40,594 bases of DNA from Limnohabitans sp. Rim8 (GTDB lineage Bacteria > Pseudomonadota > Gammaproteobacteria > Burkholderiales > Burkholderiaceae_C), in NCBI RefSeq assembly GCF_945869175.1, contig NZ_CAMBNZ010000016.1, forward strand, positions 1 through 40,594, written 5' to 3'. The notes beneath the pieces are model-generated. The model made no database searches. It saw only the letters and a list, made by a program, of their open reading frames with translations, and was not told where the DNA came from. Positions within the stretch are counted from its first letter, which is position 1, and each line of letters starts with the position of its first letter. A program made the translations under genes and the position numbers. Positions 1 to 7,215 of this stretch are shown in pieces.

Positions 1-1053
1 ACCCTGACCATCGATCCGACCAACAACCTGAGCAACAACACCCGGTACTTCGTGACCTTTGCCTTAGGGTCCATCAAGGACACCGCTGGCAACAACTTCG
101 CAGGCACTTCAACCTACGATTTCACCACCATTGCGTCGGGCACAGGCCAGGTGTTCACAGGAACGCCGGGCAACGATAACTTCACAGGTACTTCAGGCAA
201 TGACACGATGTCTGGAGCTGCCGGCAACGACACACTCAGTGGTGGGGCTGGCAATGACAGCCTGGACGGCGGGACTGGCAATGACTCTTTGTATGGTGGC
301 AAAGGCAACGACACCTACGTGGTGGACAACGCAGGCGACTTGGTCTCAGAGTTAGATACAGAAGGCACCGACACGGTGCAGTCCTCCATCAGCTACGCTC
401 TTGGCCAGTTTGTGGAGAACCTGACCCTGACCGGTACGGCTGCCATCAATGCGACGGGCAACACCCTGCCCAACCGCTTGGTGGGCAACTCAGGCAACAA
501 CTTACTCACTGGCGGAGCTGGCAACGACACATTAACTGGTGGTAATGGGGCAGACACTCTGACAGGCGGGCAAGGCAATGACACCCTGATACTCACGGAA
601 ACGACGTTAGCCTCAGCCCTAGACGTGGTCATTTTTGCAGGCGGAAGCGGAACTGCTGGACATACTGCGCGAGTCAGTTCTCTGGGCGTGGATACCATCA
701 CAGGAATCGACTTGGGTACAAACACAAGCCCAGTGGATAAGTTGCAGTTCTCTGCTGCAGATTTTGCAATCACTGGCAGAGCATCGCTAGGAACAACTTC
801 GTCTGATGGCAACTTCTACATCGTTACTGCTGCACCCTCATCCTTGCCTGTAGACCTCAATGGCAGCAACACCTCAAACACCGGAGCCATCGTGTTTGTT
901 GGCGCAACCTCTGGCAGCGCAGGCGTCCAGGTTTACTACACAATCAACGAAGGATCATTCAGCTCAAACTCAGGCAACGCGGTGCTGATTGCCACGCTGA
1001 CGGGCATCAACACATCCACCCTGAACGCGAGTGACCTTGAGTTTATTGCTTGA
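1..1053 (+). CDS. C-terminal part of a large Ig-like/RTX calcium-binding secreted protein (5' end outside window)
   Basis: The frame is open from base 1, so this is the 3' end of a longer gene. The first ~35 residues match the end of a bacterial Ig-like (Big_5-type) domain, with the phrase IKDTAGNNFAGT and then YDFTT. Glycine/aspartate nonapeptide RTX repeats follow in two blocks (about bases 150-320 and 480-590) with recurring GGxGNDxL units, which bind calcium and form a parallel beta-roll. Between them is the common spacer containing VENLTLTG. The last ~150 residues lack RTX repeats and end in ASDLEFIA, as in type I secretion targets, where the export signal is uncleaved and C-terminal. 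The role is probably a surface or secreted adhesin or matrix protein. No secretion genes lie downstream; they may be upstream of the window. Substrate and binding partner cannot be told. Confidence 0.85.
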   Translation, partial: TLTIDPTNNLSNNTRYFVTFALGSIKDTAGNNFAGTSTYDFTTIASGTGQVFTGTPGNDNFTGTSGNDTMSGAAGNDTLSGGAGNDSLDGGTGNDSLYGGKGNDTYVVDNAGDLVSELDTEGTDTVQSSISYALGQFVENLTLTGTAAINATGNTLPNRLVGNSGNNLLTGGAGNDTLTGGNGADTLTGGQGNDTLILTETTLASALDVVIFAGGSGTAGHTARVSSLGVDTITGIDLGTNTSPVDKLQFSAADFAITGRASLGTTSSDGNFYIVTAAPSSLPVDLNGSNTSNTGAIVFVGATSGSAGVQVYYTINEGSFSSNSGNAVLIATLTGINTSTLNASDLEFIA

Positions 1054-1175
1054 TTACAACGTTCTGGCCGGTCTGATTGCCGCCAAGTGAACAAGCAGGG
1101 ACCGGCTTACCAAGGCTTGGTCACTGCTGATCCAATGGTTGCAAGCAGGCAGCTTTGTGGGGCTTGTGGGTCGGC

Positions 1176-1197
1176 AAAAAAGCCTATCCCATAGGCT
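1176..1197 (-). terminator. Intrinsic terminator facing the minus strand
   Basis: A perfect 7-bp stem (AGCCTAT/ATAGGCT, 1181-1187 and 1191-1197) has a 3-base loop and, read on the minus strand, is followed by six Ts (1181-1176). It overlaps the stop codon of the small minus-strand ORF, so it probably ends that transcript. It does not have the right polarity to terminate the RTX gene. Confidence 0.6.
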
Positions 1198-1318
1198 CCG
1201 TTCCAGCTGTATTCGCCCACATGATGGCCGCATCATTGCCTGAAGGGTAAAGCTTGGCGGCGGCACCGGAGGTGTCGGGTCGGCCGCCGTAGTTCAGTCT
1301 TGAGGGTTGTGATTTCAT
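1184..1318 (-). CDS. Possible small protein, 44 aa, unknown
   Basis: ATG at 1318-1316, stop TAG at 1186-1184. The peptide begins MKSQPSRLNYGG and ends NTAGTEPMG; it is polar with no transmembrane segment, and I do not recognise it. An in-frame stop lies upstream, so no longer version exists. Against it: no clear Shine-Dalgarno before the ATG. For it: an intrinsic terminator overlaps the stop codon exactly and a nested dyad sits just upstream, so the interval looks like a self-contained transcription unit. The product could be a small protein or a small RNA with an incidental ORF. Confidence 0.35.
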   Translation of the reverse strand: MKSQPSRLNYGGRPDTSGAAAKLYPSGNDAAIMWANTAGTEPMG

Positions 1319-1320
1319 GG

Positions 1321-1361
1321 TGTGACGAAAGGGCGTTGGATGACGCGATCATCCTGTCACA
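1321..1361. repeat. Nested inverted repeat upstream of the small ORF
   Basis: The outer arms TGTGAC (1321-1326) and GTCACA (1356-1361) enclose inner arms GGATGA (1338-1343) and TCATCC (1349-1354) with a 5-base centre. It could be an RNA hairpin at the 5' end of the small minus-strand transcript or a protein-binding dyad. The arm spacing is wrong for a classical CRP site despite the TGTGA half-sites. Confidence 0.4.
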
Positions 1362-1485
1362 AAGCTCTTTGCACCCTCACCATCGGGTCCATCATGGCAG
1401 GGATACCGAGCACCAATCGTCGGTTCATTTGTGTGATACTGATGCCGCCACCCTCGACGGTCGCACCCCATAACAAGGAGACAAG

Positions 1486-2469
1486 ATGCATTTGAAACAC
1501 CCCTTGAAACGCGTTCTGGCTGTGACGATCATGGCCACACTGTTGCCGCTCAGCGCGCTCGCACAATCGTACCCCTCCAAGCCGATCAAAATGATCGTGC
1601 CTTTCCCAGCAGGGGGCACAACGGACATTGTGGCCCGTTTGGTTGCGCAAAAAATGAGCGAGTCCATGGGGCAAGCTGTCACGGTCGACAACCGGGGCGG
1701 CGCTGGAGGCAACATTGGTGCAGACCTGCTGGCCAAGTCACCGGCCGATGGCTACACCATCATGATGCACAACCTGTCTTTCCCTTTGGCCGCAGTGGCT
1801 CAGGGTTTGGCCAACCGTTTGCCCTTCAACGTCGATACCGACTTTGCGGGCGTGTCGATTGCCATCTACGTTCCCTTCATCTGGACGGCCAGCCCTTCAG
1901 TACCGGCGAAAGACCTGCGCGAGTTGGCCACCTTGCTGAAAAACAACCCCAATTTGCAATACAACTACGGATCAACAGGCCCAGGCTCGACCATGCACGT
2001 TTTGGGCGAGGCCTATAAAAAAGATGCGAACGTCAACATGACGCACATTCCATTCAAAGGCGCAGCCCCCTTGAAACAAGAGATGTTGGCCGGTCGCTTG
2101 CAGGTGGGGGGGGATCAGCTGTCTTCTTCCTTGGCCGAACTCAAAGCAGGCACCCTGAAGGCCTTGGCCACCACCGCCTCCAAACGCATCGCGGGCTTGC
2201 CCGACATCCCCACGGTCAAAGAGCTGGGCTTTCCCAACTTGGAGTTAGAGGGTTGGAACGGCGTTTTTGCACCGGCCAAAACCCCCAAAGACATCATTGA
2301 CCGCCTCAACAAAGAGGTGGTGGCGGCTGTGCGTCACCCCGATGTGGCCAAGCGACTGGCCGATCTTGGCGCCGAAGCGGTGGGCTCCAGCCCTGCAGCA
2401 CAGGACGCCATTTTGCGCAAACAAATGGACCAGTTCCGCGGCACCATCCGCGAAATGAAGATCGACTGA
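1486..2469 (+). CDS. Tripartite tricarboxylate transporter substrate-binding receptor (Bug/TctC family)
   Basis: A 327-residue periplasmic solute receptor. The signal peptide has a basic start, a hydrophobic core and a likely cut after LSALA. Mature protein features are typical of Bug receptors: YPSKPIKMIVPF, the PAGGTTDIVAR loop, NRGGAGGNIGAD and a PADGYT segment. Such proteins capture carboxylates and often serve a TctAB permease, but no tctA/tctB lies beside it; orphan Bug receptors are common in Burkholderiales. AAGGAG lies 5 bases before the ATG. A run of eight Gs (2106-2113) lies inside the reading frame. The ligand cannot be predicted from the sequence. Confidence 0.92.
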   Translation: MHLKHPLKRVLAVTIMATLLPLSALAQSYPSKPIKMIVPFPAGGTTDIVARLVAQKMSESMGQAVTVDNRGGAGGNIGADLLAKSPADGYTIMMHNLSFPLAAVAQGLANRLPFNVDTDFAGVSIAIYVPFIWTASPSVPAKDLRELATLLKNNPNLQYNYGSTGPGSTMHVLGEAYKKDANVNMTHIPFKGAAPLKQEMLAGRLQVGGDQLSSSLAELKAGTLKALATTASKRIAGLPDIPTVKELGFPNLELEGWNGVFAPAKTPKDIIDRLNKEVVAAVRHPDVAKRLADLGAEAVGSSPAAQDAILRKQMDQFRGTIREMKID

Positions 2470-2477
2470 GTCCGCCC

Positions 2478-2500
2478 TGGGCCAGCGCATGGCTGGCCCA
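2478..2500. terminator. Strong hairpin between convergent genes
   Basis: A perfect 9-bp GC-rich stem (TGGGCCAGC/GCTGGCCCA) with a 5-base loop lies between the stop codons of the receptor gene and the convergent dehydrogenase gene. No T-run follows on either strand, so it is a terminator-like or mRNA-end-protecting structure rather than a textbook intrinsic terminator. Confidence 0.5.
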
Positions 2501-2508
2501 CCTTCACC

Positions 2509-3447
2509 TCAATGGCCGACGCCACCTTGGTTCAACCACCAAACAGGCAACTCGGTGCAGTCTTTATCGTCCAAGCCACTTTGCGCGGCTTGGTTGAATT
2601 TTTCCAAAGCCAACGACGTGAGCGGCAACTCCCTGTGTGTGCGATGACCTTGCGCCACCATCGTCCTCAGGTCTTTGCGCATGGTGGCCACATTCACAGT
2701 CACCTGATCGCTCTTTTTTTGCCTCAAGGTTTGGGCGATCATGGTGCCGCGAACCTTGAGCATGTTGGGCCCTCCGGAGCTGTCCGACAAAATGTCGATC
2801 ACCCGCTGCGGGTCCAAGCCCAAGGGCTCGACCAGAGAGAGCGCTTCGCTCAGCGTTTGCCAGTACACCATCAGCGGCAGGTTGACCGCCAGCTTCATGG
2901 TGGCGCCCGCGCCATGCGGGCCCACATGCTCAACCCTTTTGCACAGGGTTTGCAGCAAGGGCAACACCTTGTCCAAATCGAGCGCATCGCCGCCCACAAA
3001 CCCCAACAGCTTGCCTTCTTTGGCCGGCCCCACACTGCCGCCCACGGGGCACTCCAAAAAGACCGCGCCCAACGCAGCAATTTGGGCGGCCATGTCTTGC
3101 GCTTTGGCCGGTTGAACGGTGCTCATGTCGATGAAGATTTTGCGCTTGTCTGAGGGCGCCAGATCGCTGGCGTTGGATGTGCCGTCCATGGCAGTCAATT
3201 CGGCCAGCAAGCCGTTCGGGCCCGCATAGACCTCGTTCAAGGCCGCCTCGTCCGTGAGCAAGGTCAACACCACGTCAACCGCTGCGGTGAGCGCTTGGGG
3301 GCTTTGCGCCCACTTGGCCCCAGCATCTCGCAAGCCTTGCGCTTTGGGCGCACTGCGGTTCCAGACCGTCAGGTCATAGCCCTGCGCCAACAAGCGTGTG
3401 CCAATGGCTGCGCCCATTTTGCCAATGCCTGCGATACCGATTTTCAT
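2509..3447 (-). CDS. NAD(P)-dependent beta-hydroxyacid dehydrogenase (3-hydroxyisobutyrate dehydrogenase family)
   Basis: 312 residues. The N-terminal Rossmann fold carries the dinucleotide motif GIAGIGKMG (residues 4-12). A substrate-binding segment CPVGGSVGPAKEGKL starts near 133, and the catalytic lysine lies in MKLAVNL (K185, with N189). The family oxidises 3-hydroxyisobutyrate, tartronate semialdehyde, glyoxylate or similar small acids; the exact substrate is not evident. An in-frame extension reaches 3501, but AGGAG is placed just before the ATG at 3447, which decides the start. It follows the cyclase gene on the same strand with a 69-bp gap, so it may be co-transcribed, though no functional link is obvious. 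Confidence 0.9.
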   Translation of the reverse strand: MKIGIAGIGKMGAAIGTRLLAQGYDLTVWNRSAPKAQGLRDAGAKWAQSPQALTAAVDVVLTLLTDEAALNEVYAGPNGLLAELTAMDGTSNASDLAPSDKRKIFIDMSTVQPAKAQDMAAQIAALGAVFLECPVGGSVGPAKEGKLLGFVGGDALDLDKVLPLLQTLCKRVEHVGPHGAGATMKLAVNLPLMVYWQTLSEALSLVEPLGLDPQRVIDILSDSSGGPNMLKVRGTMIAQTLRQKKSDQVTVNVATMRKDLRTMVAQGHRTHRELPLTSLALEKFNQAAQSGLDDKDCTELPVWWLNQGGVGH

Positions 3448-3516
3448 GGGGTCTCCTGTAGTAAGTTGTCTATTTTGCTTGGAAAACTGGCTTTTCAACA
3501 AATGGACGAGCGCCCA

Positions 3517-4653
3517 TCAGTGGCCCGCCTTGTTCAAGAACCAAGTGCTCATCTCGCCCTTGCCTTTGACGTCAATGACACCGCGATGCTCCAATTCAAA
3601 CGACTGCGTCAAGGCTTGATGGGTCGCGCCACTCATTTGGATCCGGCCCGCCAAGCCATGCGACTCCATGCGGCTGGCGGTGTTCACCACGTCACCCCAG
3701 AGGTCATACAAAAATTTGCTCTTGCCAATGACCCCAGCAACTGCCGCACCCGTGCTGATGCCAATGCGGATGTTCAGCGGGTACGGACTCTTTGCATTGA
3801 AGTCTTCAATGGCATCCAGCATGTCCAGCGACATGTGCGCAGCGCGATCGGCATGGTCGGTCACCACCACGGGCAAGCCCGCCGCCGCCATGTAGCAATC
3901 GCCAATGGTTTTGATTTTCTCAAGACCGCGGTGCTCGGCGATGTGGTCAAAACGCGTGAAGAGATCGTTCAACACGCCCACCAACACCTCGGGGCTCACG
4001 CCTTGAGAAAAAGTTGTAAAACCCACAATGTCGGCAAACAAGACGGTCACGTTGGCATAGCTGTCCACAATCGCTTGGTTCAGGTGATCGGCCGTGAGTC
4101 TGGATCGCCCTTTCAGACGCTCAGCAATGGCTTGGGGCAAGACGTTGTGCAGCAGCATCTCCGACAGCTCTTGCTCCACCAAAACTTGTTCGTACAGTTT
4201 TTGAGTCTCCAGGTTCAACAAACGCACTTGCAGCAGGTTTTTCACCCGTGCCAAAACCTCGGCAATGTCAAACGGTTTGCTGACAAAGTCCAAAGCACCG
4301 ACCTTCAAGGCCCTGAGTTTTTCATTGGGCTGGGCGGTGATGACCAGAACCGGCAGGGTGCCGTCTGTCTCTATCGCCTGCAGACCCTCCATCACTTGGA
4401 AACCATCCATCTGCGGCATGTTGAGGTCCAAAAGGATCAGGTCGTACCGGTTTTGTCGGTGCAAATCACTGACCTCGGTCGGGTTTTGCGTCGAAGTGAT
4501 AACGCTGTAGCCTGCGCTGCGCAGCAAGCGCTCGAGCAAGAGCACGTTGGCGGCTTGGTCGTCCACGATGAGCAGTTTGGCTTTCAGGATGTTGGAGGTG
4601 TGGATCACGCTTGATTCCGTCGGTGAATGAATGAGGGGGGGGTAAGACTCCAA
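3517..4653 (-). CDS. Response regulator with class III adenylate cyclase output domain
   Basis: 378 residues from a TTG start. The receiver domain (about 25-145) has the acidic pair D31/D32, phospho-acceptor D76 in LLDLNMP, T106 and K126. A coiled linker (about 145-195) leads to a class III cyclase domain (about 200-370). Metal aspartates are D208 (FADIVGF) and D252 (TIGDCYM). K248 and D317 are the pair that selects ATP rather than GTP, and N324/R328 are the transition-state residues, so all catalytic positions are intact. It should make cAMP under control of phosphorylation, in the cytosol, most simply by the hybrid kinase gene ending 16 bp upstream. The start is uncertain: neither TTG at 4653 nor in-frame GTG at 4608 has a good ribosome site, and a C8 tract lies between them. 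Confidence 0.9.
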   Translation of the reverse strand: MESYPPLIHSPTESSVIHTSNILKAKLLIVDDQAANVLLLERLLRSAGYSVITSTQNPTEVSDLHRQNRYDLILLDLNMPQMDGFQVMEGLQAIETDGTLPVLVITAQPNEKLRALKVGALDFVSKPFDIAEVLARVKNLLQVRLLNLETQKLYEQVLVEQELSEMLLHNVLPQAIAERLKGRSRLTADHLNQAIVDSYANVTVLFADIVGFTTFSQGVSPEVLVGVLNDLFTRFDHIAEHRGLEKIKTIGDCYMAAAGLPVVVTDHADRAAHMSLDMLDAIEDFNAKSPYPLNIRIGISTGAAVAGVIGKSKFLYDLWGDVVNTASRMESHGLAGRIQMSGATHQALTQSFELEHRGVIDVKGKGEMSTWFLNKAGH

Positions 4654-4669
4654 CAGTGCGACAAAGGCT

Positions 4670-6790
4670 TCAGGTCTGGGACCCGTCGGTTGGCTTGGGC
4701 GAGCCGGGATTTTTTTGGGCCCAATCGAGCGCCAAGTCCAAGGTGCTCATCAACTCTTCCACCACGATGGGCTTGGTCAGGTACCGAAAGAAACCCAGTT
4801 GCCGGCCCACTTCAATGTCCCGCGCCATGGCATTGGCGCTCAAGGCCACCACAGGGATATGCGCTGTCGCCACGTCTTCCCTGAGCGCCTTCAAGGCATC
4901 GATACCGCTGATGCCAGGCAAGTTGATGTCCATCAAAATCAAGTCTGGCAAGGCCGAGCGTGCCAGCGCGATGCCGGCTGAGCCATCGACGGCCTTCAGC
5001 AGCGCCATGTCTGTACGCCGATCGATCAAGCGTTCGACCAACTTCATATTGGCCGGGTTGTCTTCGATGTACAAAAGCGTTTTCACAGGGGCGTCCACCG
5101 GTTCACTGGCCAGCTTGGGCACCACCTCCTCCCGCGTGATGGCCTTGAGTTCTGGGGCCGGCGTGCTGCGCAACTCCACCCAAAACACACTCCCCTTGCC
5201 TACTGTGCTGTCCACCCCCAAAACACCCCCCATCAGTTCGACCAATTGCTTGGTGACCACCAAACCAATACCGGTACCGGCCACACTGCCTGCCTCTTGT
5301 CCTAAGCGGTTGAACGGTTGAAACAGTTGCGCCAGTTTGTCGGGTGGCAAACCCGCACCTGTGTCTTGGAAACTGATGCGAACGCGGTCCGATGACCCCA
5401 AGGCGTATGTCACATTCACTTGACCCTTGCTTTCGTTGTATTTGATGGCGTTCGACAGCAAATTGATGACGATTTGCTTGAGCCTTGTCTGATCCGCCCA
5501 CACGAAGCTGGACTGCTCAAACTGCGGAAAAGTCATGAGGATGCCCCGCTCTTGTGCCTGCGCTTCCATCATGGCTTGGCATTCGGACAACACCTCTGAC
5601 AAGGCCACGGGTTCCAGCGACAAAGACACTTTCCCGGACTCGACCACGGAGAGGTCCAGAATCTCGTTGATCAACTTCAAAAGGTGCCAACCTGCCTGGA
5701 GAATTTGGGTGATGCTTTCTTTTTGGGAATCGGAAGGCGCAGGCGTGGCCGTGGCCATCAGCTGCGCGAACCCCAAAATGGCATTCAGTGGCGACCTCAG
5801 CTCGTGGCTCATGCCCGATAAGAAATCAGATTTCGCCAAGTTGGCCTTTTCTGCGGCAGATTTGGCACTCTCCATTTCCACATTGGTTTCTTGCAAAGCT
5901 TGTTCAAAGCGCTTGCGCTCGGTGACATCCCGAGCGGCAGCAAAAACGCCTTGCAAAGTGCGGTCTCGGTCATAAAAGGTGGTGGCGTTGTATGAAACCA
6001 CCGTTTTCTTGCCATCACGGGCACAGGCTGTGAGCTCGTAATCGGTGACTTTTTTGTCGCTCAGCACCAGCTTGATGCCCGCCTCCGCCCGCGCTGGATC
6101 GGTGAAATAACTTTTGAATGGCGCGCCAATGAGTTCGTCACGGGTGCAGCCAGTGAGCGCTTCCATTTGCTTGTTGACGTCGGTGATGATGCCGGCCGGA
6201 TCGGTCGTCATCAAGGCATCGATGTTGGACTCGATCAGCGAGCGCGTGTAGAACTGTTGGTCCCGCAAGCGCTGGTCCAGCTTCTGCTGCTCGGCCTCCA
6301 CCTGTTTGCGGGCGGTGTTATCGGTGCCAATCAACAAATACCCAATGATCACCTTGTCGATGTCACGCAAGGCCGTGACCGAGACCACCGCCGGAAAACG
6401 GCTGCCGTCTTTGCGGATGTAGGTCAGCTCGTAAATGTCTTCGATGCCCCGCGATGCTTTGAAAACCAGCGCCTCAAATCCCGGCGTGATGGGCGTGTGA
6501 AACTCTGCACTCAAGGCACCTGCGCGGGTGATCAGCTCTTGGGGGTCTGAGATCTCGGCCGGGGTGATGGTGTTCATCACCTCGGCTGCCAAATACCCCA
6601 ACATGCGCTCAGCGCCCACATTGAAAATCTGGATCACGCCCTTGGCATCGGTGGCGATGCTGGAGAAGTTGGCGCTGTTGAAAATGGCGTTTTGCAACGC
6701 CCCTGCTTTGATGACCGCTTCTTCTCGTCGAACTTCAGTGACGCCCTCCTGCGTAACGCGACCAACATCTAGAGAATGGTGTGGATTCAT
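4670..6790 (-). CDS. PAS-PAS hybrid sensor histidine kinase with C-terminal receiver
   Basis: 706 residues with no transmembrane segment, so a cytosolic sensor. Two PAS domains with PAC-like ends (about 33-160 and 183-292) are followed by a coiled segment, a HisKA domain with phospho-accepting H329 in MSHELRSPLN, and an ATPase domain with N-box N447, G1 box DTGAG (476-480) and G2 box GTGIGL (505-510). A receiver domain (about 570-690) has E576/D577, phospho-acceptor D621 in LMDINLPG and K673. It thus has the parts for a His-Asp relay and needs an Hpt partner to pass phosphate on. The next gene, 16 bp downstream, is a receiver-cyclase, a likely output; an orphan Hpt gene lies at 9.2 kb. The ATG has no clear Shine-Dalgarno. 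The PAS signal (redox, ligand or light) is unknown. Confidence 0.93.
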   Translation of the reverse strand: MNPHHSLDVGRVTQEGVTEVRREEAVIKAGALQNAIFNSANFSSIATDAKGVIQIFNVGAERMLGYLAAEVMNTITPAEISDPQELITRAGALSAEFHTPITPGFEALVFKASRGIEDIYELTYIRKDGSRFPAVVSVTALRDIDKVIIGYLLIGTDNTARKQVEAEQQKLDQRLRDQQFYTRSLIESNIDALMTTDPAGIITDVNKQMEALTGCTRDELIGAPFKSYFTDPARAEAGIKLVLSDKKVTDYELTACARDGKKTVVSYNATTFYDRDRTLQGVFAAARDVTERKRFEQALQETNVEMESAKSAAEKANLAKSDFLSGMSHELRSPLNAILGFAQLMATATPAPSDSQKESITQILQAGWHLLKLINEILDLSVVESGKVSLSLEPVALSEVLSECQAMMEAQAQERGILMTFPQFEQSSFVWADQTRLKQIVINLLSNAIKYNESKGQVNVTYALGSSDRVRISFQDTGAGLPPDKLAQLFQPFNRLGQEAGSVAGTGIGLVVTKQLVELMGGVLGVDSTVGKGSVFWVELRSTPAPELKAITREEVVPKLASEPVDAPVKTLLYIEDNPANMKLVERLIDRRTDMALLKAVDGSAGIALARSALPDLILMDINLPGISGIDALKALREDVATAHIPVVALSANAMARDIEVGRQLGFFRYLTKPIVVEELMSTLDLALDWAQKNPGSPKPTDGSQT

Positions 6791-7110
6791 GAGGTGGTGT
6801 GGCGATCGGTCGCGCAGGTTTGAAAAGTGAGCATGCTTGCATGATGGGTCTGAGCGACAAGCCCTTTCAACAAAGAGGGGTGATATCCAAGAAATGCGGG
6901 CCCAAGGCCCAAGGCAAAGAGGTCAGGCCTGAAGGTGTCCCACGATAGCAGCAGACGCGGCCTTGTGCGGCATGCCCTTGTGCTGGGTTGCTCGTCAAAC
7001 GGGCTTCCAACAGGTCAATGAACCCATACAGCCCCCATGGGTAACAGGACGCACTGCCCCTTTAAGGGGTCTATCGGTATCTTGCCGCCGTGATCAATTG
7101 ACCTGCGGTT
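6791..7110. other. 320-bp stretch without a recognisable gene
   Basis: Upstream of the hybrid kinase gene. No ORF here looks like a protein. It contains a short GC-rich palindromic element, CCCCTTTAAGGGG (about 7057-7069), without a T-run. It must include the kinase promoter, but I could not identify a convincing one. It may also hold decayed remains of the gene whose N-terminus survives at 7111-7215. Confidence 0.5.
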
Positions 7111-7215
7111 TCACACCCCAAACTTGAGTTCACTTGCGTAGATGCCCCCCGCAAAGCCTGCGCCCGCGAATGCCAGATGCGATGCCACAAGCAGCACTCG
7201 TTTGCGGGTGCTCAT
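7111..7215 (-). CDS. Small hydrophobic protein, 34 aa, or truncated remnant of an exported protein
   Basis: The ATG (7215-7213) overlaps the TGA stop of the SDR gene as ATGA, a sign of translational coupling. The peptide starts MSTRKRVLLVASHLAF, runs through a glycine/alanine-rich hydrophobic segment and stops after SELKFGV. A basic start and a single ~20-residue hydrophobic stretch make it look like a signal anchor. It resembles, from memory, the N-terminus of small exported proteins such as DM13-domain proteins, but nothing like the rest of such a protein follows in any frame. It is either a genuine one-pass small membrane protein or the stump of a deleted gene. No automatic gene caller with a 60-codon cutoff would list it. 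Confidence 0.4.
   Translation of the reverse strand: MSTRKRVLLVASHLAFAGAGFAGGIYASELKFGV

Larger units (their letters stand above)
1054..1485. other. 432-bp gap between the RTX gene and the Bug-type receptor gene
   Basis: There is no conventional gene here. The interval holds a minus-strand 44-codon ORF, an intrinsic terminator facing the minus strand and a nested dyad, each listed separately. The last ~120 bp before the receptor start should hold that gene's promoter, but I see no convincing -35/-10 pair there. Confidence 0.6.

Noticed and set aside
150-590. Repeated GGxGNDxx-coding units as possible CRISPR or DNA repeats
   Set aside because: They are short, imperfect and in frame, coding the well-known RTX nonapeptide; no spacers.
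1321-1361. TGTGAC/GTCACA arms as a CRP (cAMP receptor) site for the cyclase pathway
   Set aside because: The half-sites are ~29 bp apart, much wider than the 6-bp spacing of CRP sites.
2512-3153. 213-codon plus-strand ORF opposite the hydroxyacid dehydrogenase
   Set aside because: Antisense to a gene with a good ribosome site and intact motifs; sequence is His/Gln rich.
3295-4614. 439-codon plus-strand ORF opposite the cyclase gene
   Set aside because: It is antisense to a clear receiver-cyclase gene with intact catalytic residues; the product has a His/Gln-rich composition typical of the complement of a GC-rich gene.
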